NCBI GenBank assembly: GCA_029881555.1
Contig: JAOUMI010000009.1
Span: 1-12,457, forward strand
DNA: 12,457 nt
Direction: 5' to 3'
Source of the DNA: Candidatus Bathyarchaeota archaeon
GTDB taxonomy: Archaea > Thermoproteota > Bathyarchaeia > Bathyarchaeales > Bathyarchaeaceae
Shown here: piece after piece, positions 6,065 to 12,457 of the stretch
How positions within the stretch are numbered: position 1 is the first letter of the stretch
Layout of the letters: every line of letters begins with the position of its first letter
Program-made: the position numbers and the translations under genes
Notes under the pieces: generated by a model
The model's database searches: none
Told to the model about the DNA's origin: nothing
The model's input: the letters and a program-made list of their open reading frames with translations, nothing else

Positions 6065-6300
6065 ATGGCTACGCCTGAGCTTGCGGGAATACCGGTTCTC
6101 ATATTGAGGGAGGGGCAAGTAGATCAAAGGGAAAGGAGGCCCAGCACGCTAACATTATGGCAGCCCAAATCGTAGCGGAGGCCGTGAAAAGCGCCTTGGG
6201 TCCAAAGGGCATGGACAAGATGCTCGTCGACGGCTTCGGAGACGTCACCATCACCAGCGACGGTCGCACCATCCTAGATGAAATGGAGATCGAGCATCCC
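6065..6300 (+). pseudogene. 5' fragment of a group II chaperonin (thermosome) subunit gene, frameshifted and truncated
   Basis: From the ATG at 6065 the frame reads [17 protein letters not shown], then goes out of register and stops at 6173. In another frame the thermosome sequence continues [20 protein letters not shown]..., then [18 protein letters not shown] and [16 protein letters not shown], up to 6300. This covers the N-terminal equatorial part with the ATP-loop motif [10 protein letters not shown]. Restoring one G in the G run at 6112-6115 would rejoin the frames as [14 protein letters not shown]. After EIEHP the similarity ends abruptly and a different gene begins. Only about 78 of the roughly 540 codons of a thermosome gene are present, so no working chaperonin is made here. 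The single-base homopolymer shift could be an assembly error, but the truncation could not be explained that way. Confidence 0.88.
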
Positions 6301-6719
6301 AGTGGCTTATGTGATCTACAGGCTCAACGAGAAGCTTAATCTTCCGAGGTTGGTGGTTGGTTCCATGTTTCCAGATCTTGAGATACCAGCCATAATCTGG
6401 TTGTTTACAACTCGGATTCCTCATAGGTTGGTGCTTTACAGTTTGCTGGGCGCTGCCACCATCGGAACAATGCTCTCCGTAATGTTTACAGTTTTGATCT
6501 ATCCACCTTTGATTAGTAGTTTCTTCAAAATTGACAAAAATAAGGTTGAAAGGAAGTGCAGATTATCTTTGGCTCTCATTTTTTCATGTCTTCTCGGGAA
6601 TATATCCCATGTTTTTCTTAGATGTCATGAACCACCCAGATAACCCCATTTTCTGCGCGGCGCATAGTAAACACTTAGAAACGCATATTGAATTAGTGTT
6701 TGTTGTTAAGTGTGCTTAA
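6299..6719 (+). pseudogene. Fragment of an integral membrane protein (DUF4184 / YdjM-like metal-dependent hydrolase type)
   Basis: Starting within a base or two of where the thermosome similarity ends, another frame reads [18 protein letters not shown], then VVGSMFPDLEIPAIIWLF, IPHRLVLYSLLGAATIGTML and LLGNISHVFL. The GSMFPDLEIP and SH segments with surrounding hydrophobic helices resemble the DUF4184/YdjM-type membrane hydrolases, where Asp and His bind metal. This family assignment is from memory and moderate. The frame then ends early at 6643. Deleting one T from the T run at 6612-6616 gives HVFLDVMNHPDNPIF, the expected continuation, which then becomes unrelated sequence to a stop at 6719. 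The N-terminus is missing, replaced by the thermosome fragment. It is read as a decayed fragment, with a small chance that the 121-codon frame 6278-6643 is expressed. Confidence 0.72.
6654..6664. repeat. TGCGC-G-GCGCA palindrome
   Basis: An 11-bp palindrome at the place where the membrane-protein fragment stops looking like its family (just after NPIF). It is of the same general type as the other CG-rich palindromes. The rest of 6720-6876 holds an A/T-rich gap with scattered ACAAG/CTTGT strings and no gene that I can see. Confidence 0.5.
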
Positions 6720-6796
6720 ATATTGTAAATTTACAAGCAAATGAAAAGCATGTCTGCGCACTAATACAAGAATTTTGGTTTAAACCCACAAGCACC

Positions 6797-6819
6797 AAAA
6801 ACTTGTGTTAATTCACAAG
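6797..6819 (-). terminator. Terminator-like hairpin downstream of the radical SAM gene
   Basis: On the minus strand CTTGTG-AATTAA-CACAAG (6819 to 6802) is followed by TTTTT (6801 to 6797). It lies about 60 bases after the radical SAM stop. The stem is only 6 bp, so it would be weak. Another CACAAG at 6787-6792 allows an alternative pairing. Confidence 0.45.
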
Positions 6820-6876
6820 CTCAATCAGAACTCATGTTTCGTCTATTATCTCCTTTAATCTCCCGTGGCACACTTC

Positions 6877-8403
6877 TTAAAACAATGCGCGCGCTATTTT
6901 TTCCCATAAAGGTTTATTGTGGGTGCATCCTATGTCAGGTGCGTTTACGTTTCCGTTAAAGTAGCTGTATGCTCTTGCTCGGCATCCTCCGCATATGTAT
7001 TTGTCTGGGCAGTTTCCGCAACCCACTCTTTTTCCATCCACCGTGTAATCTTCTAGGTCTTCTCTTATACGAAGTTTCCAAAGAAGCGGATGGTTATCCC
7101 ATATTTCTTCAAAATCATCTTTTAGTATGTTGCCCAGGACTGTGTCTTTGTTTGTTGGAAGGAAAACGCATGGTTTAATATCTCCGTTTGGTTCAACAGC
7201 GCAGTATAGGCGTCCTGCTCCACATCCACCCAGAAAGTTTGCAGCGTTTTCCACACCTTTCCTTGCCGCATAATGGGCTTCAACCATGAATTTTTCGCCA
7301 TATCTCTGCGATAGCTCTTTTGTCACGCTTGCGTATTGTGGGCATGTGCTGAAGAATCTGTCGACCTTTACGTTCGAATTTCCATGTTTTAGTTCTTCCT
7401 CTTTCGCCTGTAAATATAGTCCGATTGTTTCCTTTCCAATGGTCTCAAGAACGTGAAGCCTTTCATCTGGGGTTAGGTCTAATTCAACATGGGCTTTCGC
7501 CCTTCCAGTTGGAATATAATTAAAATGTATAAATCTCACACCAAGCTGTTTAGTTAGTCCTATTATTTTATCAAGTTCGGCCATGTTATCTCTGTGCAGA
7601 GCCGTTGCTATACACGTGTCTACCCCTTCTTCCACGCAATTCTTTATCCCTTTCATTGCTCTTTCGAATGCTCCGGGTACGCCTCTAAAATCGTTATGCG
7701 TTTCTGGTGTTGCTCCATCAACGCTTATTTCTACATAGTCCACTCCAGCATCTTTGATTCTTTTTGCATTGTCCTTTGTGATGAGCGTTCCATTGGAGGC
7801 TATGCTTACGTAACCTATGCATTTCTTTGCGTAGGATGCAAGTTCGAATAAGTCCCTTCTTGCGATGGGTTCGCCGCCGCTGAAGGATAGAGCTGGCAAT
7901 CCAATGTCCGCTATCCTTGAAAGGGTTTCTAATACCTGTTTTGCTTCATCTGTAGATAGTTCTGAACGTTTCTTGCCACCAACATTTTCGTAACAATGTT
8001 TACATCTCAAATTGCATTGATAAGTGAAGTTCCAAACAATTTCAAAGGGCCCAGCTGGAGTGAAGGGCACACGTACACCATATTTTTCTATACCCTTCAT
8101 CATCAAGCCAAAGCCTCTGAACCAGGCTTCACCGTATTGGTTGTTTAGAAACTGCTTACGCATGAAGTTTTTATCTACGCGTAGAAAACGGCTTCCAAGC
8201 TCGTAGAAAGGCCCCGCTATTTTTCTGCTTGTATGTTGACATGTCGGACATAGGGAAACTGGTGCTCCCAAAAAATCCTTCAAAGAGTTGAGAAGCAAGC
8301 TACCGTCCTTTGGACATTCTTTGTCAAAACGGCTAATCCAGGATTTGAGTAAAGGATTAATGGTTACTGAAAACAAAGCATTCTCTACAGCGTCGATTTG
8401 CAT
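6877..8403 (-). CDS. Radical SAM / SPASM-domain enzyme
   Basis: 508 aa. The radical SAM cluster motif is C130-x3-C134-x2-C137 (CNLRCKHC), followed by FSGGEP (174-179, SAM binding) and ISVDGATPETHNDFRG. A C-terminal SPASM domain holds auxiliary-cluster cysteines C394, C401, C412, C462, C465, C471, C474 and C493. This places it with PqqE, AnSME and the heme-modifying Ahb enzymes, which modify peptides, proteins or tetrapyrroles. The substrate is unknown and I see no precursor peptide next to it. About 115 residues precede the radical SAM barrel, with a CPTC pair at 52-55, an extension I do not recognise. The ATG at 8403 has only a weak ribosome site (AAGTGA). The gene is divergent from the polyferredoxin, which could supply electrons to its clusters. 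Confidence 0.93.
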   Translation of the reverse strand: MQIDAVENALFSVTINPLLKSWISRFDKECPKDGSLLLNSLKDFLGAPVSLCPTCQHTSRKIAGPFYELGSRFLRVDKNFMRKQFLNNQYGEAWFRGFGLMMKGIEKYGVRVPFTPAGPFEIVWNFTYQCNLRCKHCYENVGGKKRSELSTDEAKQVLETLSRIADIGLPALSFSGGEPIARRDLFELASYAKKCIGYVSIASNGTLITKDNAKRIKDAGVDYVEISVDGATPETHNDFRGVPGAFERAMKGIKNCVEEGVDTCIATALHRDNMAELDKIIGLTKQLGVRFIHFNYIPTGRAKAHVELDLTPDERLHVLETIGKETIGLYLQAKEEELKHGNSNVKVDRFFSTCPQYASVTKELSQRYGEKFMVEAHYAARKGVENAANFLGGCGAGRLYCAVEPNGDIKPCVFLPTNKDTVLGNILKDDFEEIWDNHPLLWKLRIREDLEDYTVDGKRVGCGNCPDKYICGGCRARAYSYFNGNVNAPDIGCTHNKPLWEKIARALF

Positions 8404-8422
8404 GTAAATTCACTTTTTCAGT

Positions 8423-8438
8423 CATGCGCACGCGCATG
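8423..8438. repeat. CATGCGCACGCGCATG palindrome in the radical SAM leader
   Basis: A 16-bp palindrome apart from its central two bases, lying about where transcription from the TATA box at 8456-8470 should start. It could form a 5' hairpin in the leader or act on the DNA. Confidence 0.6.
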
Positions 8439-8455
8439 TGATTTGAAAATGGAAA

Positions 8456-8470
8456 CTTTTAAATATATGT
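8456..8470 (-). promoter_or_regulatory. TATA box of the radical SAM gene
   Basis: Minus-strand ACATATATTTAAAAG, the clearest TATA tract of the divergent region 8404-8636, predicts a start near 8435 and a leader of about 30 bases. Confidence 0.6.
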
Positions 8471-8512
8471 GACTGTGACGCAACAGCAACAGTAATTCCT
8501 GATCGGTGTGGT

Positions 8513-8533
8513 TTATCTTACTGTGCGCGCGCA
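8513..8533. promoter_or_regulatory. TTATCTTA half site beside a TGTGCGCGCGCA palindromic tract
   Basis: TTATCTTA (8513-8520) is the reverse complement of the TAAGATAA seen in both Lrp-region operators. The alternating tract TGTGCGCGCGCA (8522-8533) follows one base later. Both lie upstream of the polyferredoxin promoter. Confidence 0.4.
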
Positions 8534-8546
8534 TTAAAACCTTAAG

Positions 8547-8588
8547 AATATAAAACTTATGCCAAAACACAACATTTAACTTATAAGG
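8547..8588 (+). promoter_or_regulatory. Promoter region of the polyferredoxin operon
   Basis: There are two possible TATA boxes, AATATAAAAC (8547-8556) and TTTAACTTATAAGG (8575-8588). The second would start transcripts near 8610, about 25 bases before the ATG at 8637. I cannot choose between them from sequence. Confidence 0.45.
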
Positions 8589-8636
8589 CAAAAATGTCCT
8601 ATCCAACAGAATTACAGAAGGAAAGGGCTCGCGGCG

Positions 8637-9509
8637 ATGATGGGAAGAATATCAAAGCAAGAAAGTGCAAACCAATTGCGTCTTGAAAGAAAGATATTGG
8701 ATAGATATGACTTACTCATCCTAAAGCGAAACCTCTGCAACGGCTGCGGCATCTGCGCTGAGGTGTGCCCAAAAGGTTCAGTAAACATGAAACCCGCGGT
8801 GATAGAAAATAGGCGACTATCCCACCTTCCCACCGTTGATATAGATGCGAAAACCTGCATCCTCTGCGGTGTGTGCGCTGTTTTCTGCCCCCTAGGCGCG
8901 TTGGAGGCTTGGGTCAACGACGAAAAAACAGCTATGTTTGTTAAAAATGAGGCTATTCCACAAATGGTCAAAACTATTGAGGTTGCCCAGGAGATGTGCA
9001 AGCCTGATTGTGGGGTTGAATGTGAGAAGAGCTGCCCGAGAGAAGCGATTAAGGTAGCGGTTCAAAGAGAGAACGATCAGGTTCAAAAAATTCTCAGCGT
9101 TCAGGTTGACAAAGACCTTTGCTTTTATTGCAAAGTCTGTGAATATGCCTGTCCCTACGGGGCGATCAGCGTCGACAAATTCTTGGAGGGCTCAGTTGCG
9201 ATCGAGACAGAGAAATGCCCAAAAGACTGCCAGGTGTGTGTAGACATATGCCCAAGCAAAGCGATAGCAGTCACGGGAAAGGGGAAGGTCGAGTTGTCTC
9301 AGGAATTCTGCGTCTATTGCAAAGCCTGCCAAAACGTCTGTCCAGAAGAGGCGATTCACGTCACCGTCGACAGGGTCTCGCATACGCCTATAACGTCTGC
9401 GTTCTGGATCACTCTTCTAGAAAAATTTGCTTCCTACCAAGTGGCTACGAAGGAGCTGGCCGCCAAGTCTAGGACCAAACAAGGGTCAATTATTAAAAGC
9501 TTGATGTAA
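8637..9509 (+). CDS. Polyferredoxin with six [4Fe-4S] motifs (FwdF-like)
   Basis: 290 aa with six complete cysteine quartets: C34/37/40/44, C74/77/80/84, C121/125/129/133, C162/165/168/172, C194/198/201/205 and C225/228/231/235. Two are spaced variants: C-x3-C-x3-C-x3-CP in the third and C-x3-C-x2-C-x3-CP in the fifth. No signal peptide is seen, so it is cytosolic. Repeats such as CILCGVCAVFCPLGALE resemble the polyferredoxin subunit of formylmethanofuran dehydrogenase (FwdF), but no Fwd catalytic subunit lies in the window. I infer an electron wire rather than a named complex. The start is the tandem ATG at 8637/8640, with a weak GGAAAGGG upstream. An overlapping 30-codon frame at 8594 is ignored. 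It is first of two genes in a likely operon. Confidence 0.92.
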   Translation: MMGRISKQESANQLRLERKILDRYDLLILKRNLCNGCGICAEVCPKGSVNMKPAVIENRRLSHLPTVDIDAKTCILCGVCAVFCPLGALEAWVNDEKTAMFVKNEAIPQMVKTIEVAQEMCKPDCGVECEKSCPREAIKVAVQRENDQVQKILSVQVDKDLCFYCKVCEYACPYGAISVDKFLEGSVAIETEKCPKDCQVCVDICPSKAIAVTGKGKVELSQEFCVYCKACQNVCPEEAIHVTVDRVSHTPITSAFWITLLEKFASYQVATKELAAKSRTKQGSIIKSLM

Positions 9510-9532
9510 TAAGTTAGAGAGAGGTGTCTAGG

Positions 9533-10006
9533 ATGCAGCGAAAGTTTATTGTTTCAGATCCCGAAGAATGCACTGGATGCAGAATCTGCGAGTACGTTTG
9601 TTCAGCGGTGAAGGAAAACGGATTTAATCCGTTGCTTTCCCGCATTCGGACGATACGGATAGAGCCAACCTTCAACATGTCCATCGCCTGCCGCCTCTGC
9701 GAAGACCCAACATGCGTCAAAGCTTGTCCGAAAAAGGCTCTTTATAGGGATGAAGAAACGGGCATAATTAGGTTGGATGAAGAAAAATGCAACGGTTGCG
9801 CGTGGTGCATTGAAACATGCGAATTCGGCGTGATCGCGTTGCACCCCACCAAGAAGACCATGATCGTTTGCGATCTCTGCGACGGAGAACCCAAATGCGT
9901 CTTATACTGTCCGAAAGAGGCTTTATCCCTCAAGACACCTGAAGAGATATCGCAAAAAACTAGGAAAAAAGCAATCAAGACGATAGTGCCCGAGACCGCT
10001 GGATAG
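9533..10006 (+). CDS. Four-cluster 4Fe-4S ferredoxin (HycB/CooF type)
   Basis: 157 aa from the ATG at 9533, with GAGAGAGGTG just upstream. The GTG at 9524 overlaps that ribosome site and is rejected as start. Four cysteine quartets are visible: C13/16/19/23, C53/56/61/65, C86/89/92/96 and C113/116/122/126. This number and the C-x2-C-x4-C-x3-CP spacing of the second quartet match the electron-transfer subunits of hydrogenases, formate dehydrogenases and CO dehydrogenases (HycB, CooF, DmsB/NrfC group). No Tat signal or anchor is present, so it acts in the cytosol. It starts 23 bases after the polyferredoxin and is surely co-transcribed. It converges on the flavoprotein gene with only 26 bases between the two stops. 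Confidence 0.93.
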   Translation: MQRKFIVSDPEECTGCRICEYVCSAVKENGFNPLLSRIRTIRIEPTFNMSIACRLCEDPTCVKACPKKALYRDEETGIIRLDEEKCNGCAWCIETCEFGVIALHPTKKTMIVCDLCDGEPKCVLYCPKEALSLKTPEEISQKTRKKAIKTIVPETAG

Positions 10007-10032
10007 CTACTGCTCCTCTATTCTTCTGTACA

Positions 10033-11463
10033 CTACGAGCCTCCACCTCTTACGTAGTCATCGATAGAAGAGGCTGCTTTCCTACCAGCAACGATCGCTT
10101 CGATCACGGTTGCCGGTCCGGACACCACGTCTCCGCCGGCAAATATCCCAGGCAGACTTGTTTCTAGGGTTATTGGATCCACGGTTATGGTGTTCTGTCG
10201 GGTAACCTCGATTCCCTTGGGCAGGACGGAGGGGTCAGGCGACTCGCCGATAGCAAGTATCATTGTGTCCAGTTGGATGGTGAACTCCGAGTTCTCGATG
10301 GGTATTGGTCGTCTTCTACCGCTCTCGTCGGGTTCTCCCAATTCCATTCGCATACACTCTAGGGCAACAAGTCGACCATCCTTACCCAAGATTTTCTTCG
10401 GCGCTACCAAAAACTGAATCTTCACACCTTCCCTTTCGCCATGTCTCGCTTCCCAAGGGTTCGCCGGCATCTCTTCCCTCGACCTTCGATACAGGATGGT
10501 GACTTCTTTGGCTCCCAGTCGCAGGACGGCTCTGGCGGCGTCGATGGCCACGTTTCCGCCGCCTATGACCGCCACCCTAGGTCCCAGTTCAACTTTCTTT
10601 CCCATGCTTACCTCTCTTAACAAGTCGATGGCGTGCATGACACCCTTCAGCTTCTCGCCCTCAATACGGAGTTTCCGGCTTTTTGGAGCCCCAGTTGCGA
10701 TAAATATTGCTTTGTAGCCGTCTTTCAAGAGCCCGTTGATTGTTAGGTCCTTGCCCACTGTCACGTTGGTTCTGATTTTCACACCTAAGCATTTTATACG
10801 TTGGATTTCGGTGTCAAGCACCTTTCTGGGCAACCGAAATTCTGGAATTCCCCACCTTAACATTCCACCGGGCTCGGGTAGAGATTCAAAGACCGTGACT
10901 TGGTATCCCTTTCTCGCCAACTCGTAGGCAGCCGTGAGTCCGGCTGGACCGGAACCGATTACAGCTATTTTTTCTCGACGCTTTTTAGGTGTGGGAACTG
11001 CCTTCTCTGGCCTCACCTTGAGTTCATAGTCAGCGACGTAACGCTCAAGGGTTTCAATAGCCCCTGGAATGTCAACTTTGCCGAAACAGACTAGGCCGCA
11101 AACTCCAGGAAATGGGATTTCCCTTCCAATTGTTTCTAAGGCTTCGCTAAACCTGCTTATGTAGTTTCGTTCAGTGGCGATGTTCCTTGTTAACAAGAAA
11201 ATCTCTGGCAGATTCAAACCTTGAGGGCATCTTTTGTAACATCGATCGCACCATGCGCACAGCCAGGGTTCAGCTTCAGTTATGGCTCTCTCTAAATCCC
11301 TTGACACTGTCTGGAGGAGTATTCTTGGATTGTAGTGTTTCGAGATTATCTTCACGACAGGGCAACTCGCGGTGCAGATACCGCACTCAAAACAATGCTC
11401 TAGCTTCTCGGAGTCTAACAGCTTCCCCATGGCGTCTTCCGAGATTTTTGTTGGTTCTTGCAT
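10033..11463 (-). CDS. HdrC-like / GltD-like FAD-NAD(P) oxidoreductase fusion
   Basis: 476 aa. Residues 1-90 form an HdrC-like module with two [4Fe-4S] quartets, C24/27/30/34 and C69/72/75/79. A short GltD-type linker follows. Then comes a flavoprotein reductase with FAD motif GSGPAG (170-175), NAD(P) motif GGGNVAIDAAR (301-311) and the C-terminal FAD motif FAGGD (441-445). The linker keeps FPGVCGLVC, but the other two cysteines of the usual GltD cluster are missing, so that cluster is probably lost and the HdrC-like clusters take its role. It likely passes electrons between NAD(P)H and an Hdr-type complex or ferredoxin. The ATG at 11463 follows GGTGGAAG (11471-11478). An adjoining TTG at 11466 is less likely. 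It is divergent from hdrA with a shared A/T-rich promoter region. Confidence 0.92.
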   Translation of the reverse strand: MQEPTKISEDAMGKLLDSEKLEHCFECGICTASCPVVKIISKHYNPRILLQTVSRDLERAITEAEPWLCAWCDRCYKRCPQGLNLPEIFLLTRNIATERNYISRFSEALETIGREIPFPGVCGLVCFGKVDIPGAIETLERYVADYELKVRPEKAVPTPKKRREKIAVIGSGPAGLTAAYELARKGYQVTVFESLPEPGGMLRWGIPEFRLPRKVLDTEIQRIKCLGVKIRTNVTVGKDLTINGLLKDGYKAIFIATGAPKSRKLRIEGEKLKGVMHAIDLLREVSMGKKVELGPRVAVIGGGNVAIDAARAVLRLGAKEVTILYRRSREEMPANPWEARHGEREGVKIQFLVAPKKILGKDGRLVALECMRMELGEPDESGRRRPIPIENSEFTIQLDTMILAIGESPDPSVLPKGIEVTRQNTITVDPITLETSLPGIFAGGDVVSGPATVIEAIVAGRKAASSIDDYVRGGGS

Positions 11464-11508
11464 CAAGAGTCTTCCACCAACGAATAGAATCTATACATAC
11501 ACCAACTC

Positions 11509-11530
11509 TAAGATAAAAAAATATATGTAA
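11509..11530. promoter_or_regulatory. Shared promoter tract with TAAGATAA site between the flavoprotein gene and hdrA
   Basis: TAAGATAA (11509-11516) runs into an A/T tract, AAAAAATATATGTAAT, that can serve as TATA box for hdrA on the plus strand (start near 11552). Read on the minus strand, ACATATATTTTTTTATC could serve the flavoprotein gene. Confidence 0.5.
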
Positions 11531-11581
11531 TTCGATTTCATTCAGTTTGCTCTCCAGATATCGACAATTGAAGTGAGTAGA

Positions 11582-12457
11582 ATGGCTGAGACGCAAGCCC
11601 AATCTGGCGACATTCGAATAGGTGTGTACGTGTGTCACTGTGGTCTAAACATAGCTGGCTCTGTGGACTGTGAAGAAGTGGCGAAATTTGCGGCTACCCT
11701 CCCCCACGTTGTGCTTTCAAAAGATAATCGATACACCTGCTCAGATCCGGGTCAGGAACTCATTAAAAAAGACATTAAGGAACACAAGTTGAACCGTGTG
11801 GTCGTAGCGTCATGTTCACCCCGCCTTCACGAGCCCACCTTTAGACGGACGTGCGAAGAGGCTGGATTAAACAAGTATCTTTTCGAGATGGCTAACATCC
11901 GGGAACACTGCAGTTGGGTGCACCTATATGAGAAAGGTAAGGCTACGGAGAAGGCTAAAGATCTGGTTCGGATGGCTGTTGCGAAGGCGGCTCTGCTTCA
12001 ACCTCAAGAGGAGCTTGTGGTCCCCGTAACCAGAAAAACCTTGGTCATAGGCGGAGGTGTCGCAGGTATTCAAGCAGCTCTGGACTTAGCTGACACTGGC
12101 TACAAGGTGTATCTTGTGGAGAAGGAGCCAAGCATAGGCGGGAGGATGGCTCAGATCGACAAGACGTTTCCAACCATGGACTGCTCCATATGTATTCTCG
12201 CTCCGAAGATGTCAGACGCTGGCAGGCACCCAAACATCGAGTTGTTAACGAACAGCGAGGTCACCGAGGTCAAGGGTTACATCGGAAATTTCGAGGTCAA
12301 AGTATTGAAGAAACCACGATACGTAACTGAAGATTGCACCGGGTGCGGTGACTGTTCAAAGGTTTGTCCTGTGATTGTTCCAAACGAGTTCGATGTTGGT
12401 CTAGCAGCGAGACATGCAATTTATTTGCCATTTCCTCAAGCCGTGCCGTCTACCTAC
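11582..12457 (+). CDS. hdrA: Heterodisulfide reductase subunit A (HdrA), C-terminus beyond the right edge
   Basis: 292 codons from the ATG at 11582, still open at the edge. HdrA is the flavin-bifurcating core of Hdr complexes. The N-terminal domain begins [12 protein letters not shown] with cysteines C18, C20, C53, C78 and C110, as in HdrA proteins that hold an N-terminal cluster. The FAD fold has [15 protein letters not shown] (157-171), then [25 protein letters not shown] with conserved cysteines. A ferredoxin motif [13 protein letters not shown] follows (C252/255/258/262). The ribosome site (GAAGTGAG) is weak. HdrB and HdrC are not in the window and would be expected to the right. The divergent HdrC-GltD fusion and the ferredoxins nearby suggest the partners. 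In a non-methanogen the electron acceptor need not be CoM-S-S-CoB. Confidence 0.96.
   Translation, partial: MAETQAQSGDIRIGVYVCHCGLNIAGSVDCEEVAKFAATLPHVVLSKDNRYTCSDPGQELIKKDIKEHKLNRVVVASCSPRLHEPTFRRTCEEAGLNKYLFEMANIREHCSWVHLYEKGKATEKAKDLVRMAVAKAALLQPQEELVVPVTRKTLVIGGGVAGIQAALDLADTGYKVYLVEKEPSIGGRMAQIDKTFPTMDCSICILAPKMSDAGRHPNIELLTNSEVTEVKGYIGNFEVKVLKKPRYVTEDCTGCGDCSKVCPVIVPNEFDVGLAARHAIYLPFPQAVPSTY

Noticed and set aside
4676..6702. 12-bp direct repeat AATTAGTGTTTG at 4676-4687 and 6691-6702
   Set aside because: Several chance 12-bp matches are expected in a window this size, and the flanks do not match.
8594..8686. 30-codon ORF starting MSYPTELQKE upstream of the polyferredoxin
   Set aside because: It overlaps the polyferredoxin in another frame, has no ribosome site, and may lie upstream of the transcript start.
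1..12457. CRISPR arrays, tRNA or rRNA genes, transposases, inteins in rfc genes
   Set aside because: I looked for spaced repeats, tRNA-like arms, transposase motifs and interruptions at the RFC Walker A sites and saw none.

Overview
The window looks like an anaerobic archaeon of the TACK group. Ca. Bathyarchaeota or a close relative is my best guess, but no rRNA is present to prove it. The reasons are a clamp loader made of RFC large and small subunits, an Lrp/AsnC regulator, a group II chaperonin (thermosome) fragment, HdrA-type redox genes, archaeal TATA boxes about 25 bp before likely transcript starts, and strong Shine-Dalgarno sites (GGAGGTGA). I see no rRNA, tRNA, CRISPR array, transposase or intein.

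Layout. 1-700 (-) is the N-terminal part of a QueG-like 4Fe-4S protein that runs off the left edge. 783-1901 (-) is a class I/II aminotransferase. 2035-2256 (+) is a two-helix membrane protein of unknown role. 2396-4635 (-) is the rfcS-rfcL clamp-loader operon. 4844-5290 (-) is an Lrp/AsnC regulator, divergent from a run of very small genes at 5431-6064 (+). These encode an acidic 27-aa peptide, a basic 19-aa peptide, a 40-aa Zn-ribbon and a 50-aa charged helical protein. The run leads directly into a broken thermosome gene (6065-6300), which is fused to a frameshifted fragment of an integral membrane protein (6299-6719).

6877-8403 (-) is a radical SAM/SPASM enzyme. Divergent from it, a six-cluster polyferredoxin (8637-9509) and a four-cluster ferredoxin (9533-10006) form a likely operon. 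They converge on an HdrC-like/GltD-like flavoprotein fusion (10033-11463, -), which is itself divergent from hdrA (11582 to the right edge, +). Together 8637-12457 reads as an electron-wiring locus: NAD(P)H or another carrier, flavins, many [4Fe-4S] clusters and HdrA.

The least explained part is 5290-6064. Two tiny paralogous ORFs of opposite charge share a KKPAKK core and end identically in Glu-Trp-stop. They have good ribosome sites, lie upstream of a terminator-like hairpin, and sit across from an Lrp-family gene. Near-identical inverted repeats (TAAGAT-A-ATCYTA) lie just downstream of the TATA box of each divergent promoter. The 8-mer TAAGATAA recurs in the radical SAM/polyferredoxin and hdrA intergenic regions, which hints at a shared regulon. 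A family of TGCGCGCGCA-like palindromes is also scattered through the non-coding parts of 4.7-8.5 kb.
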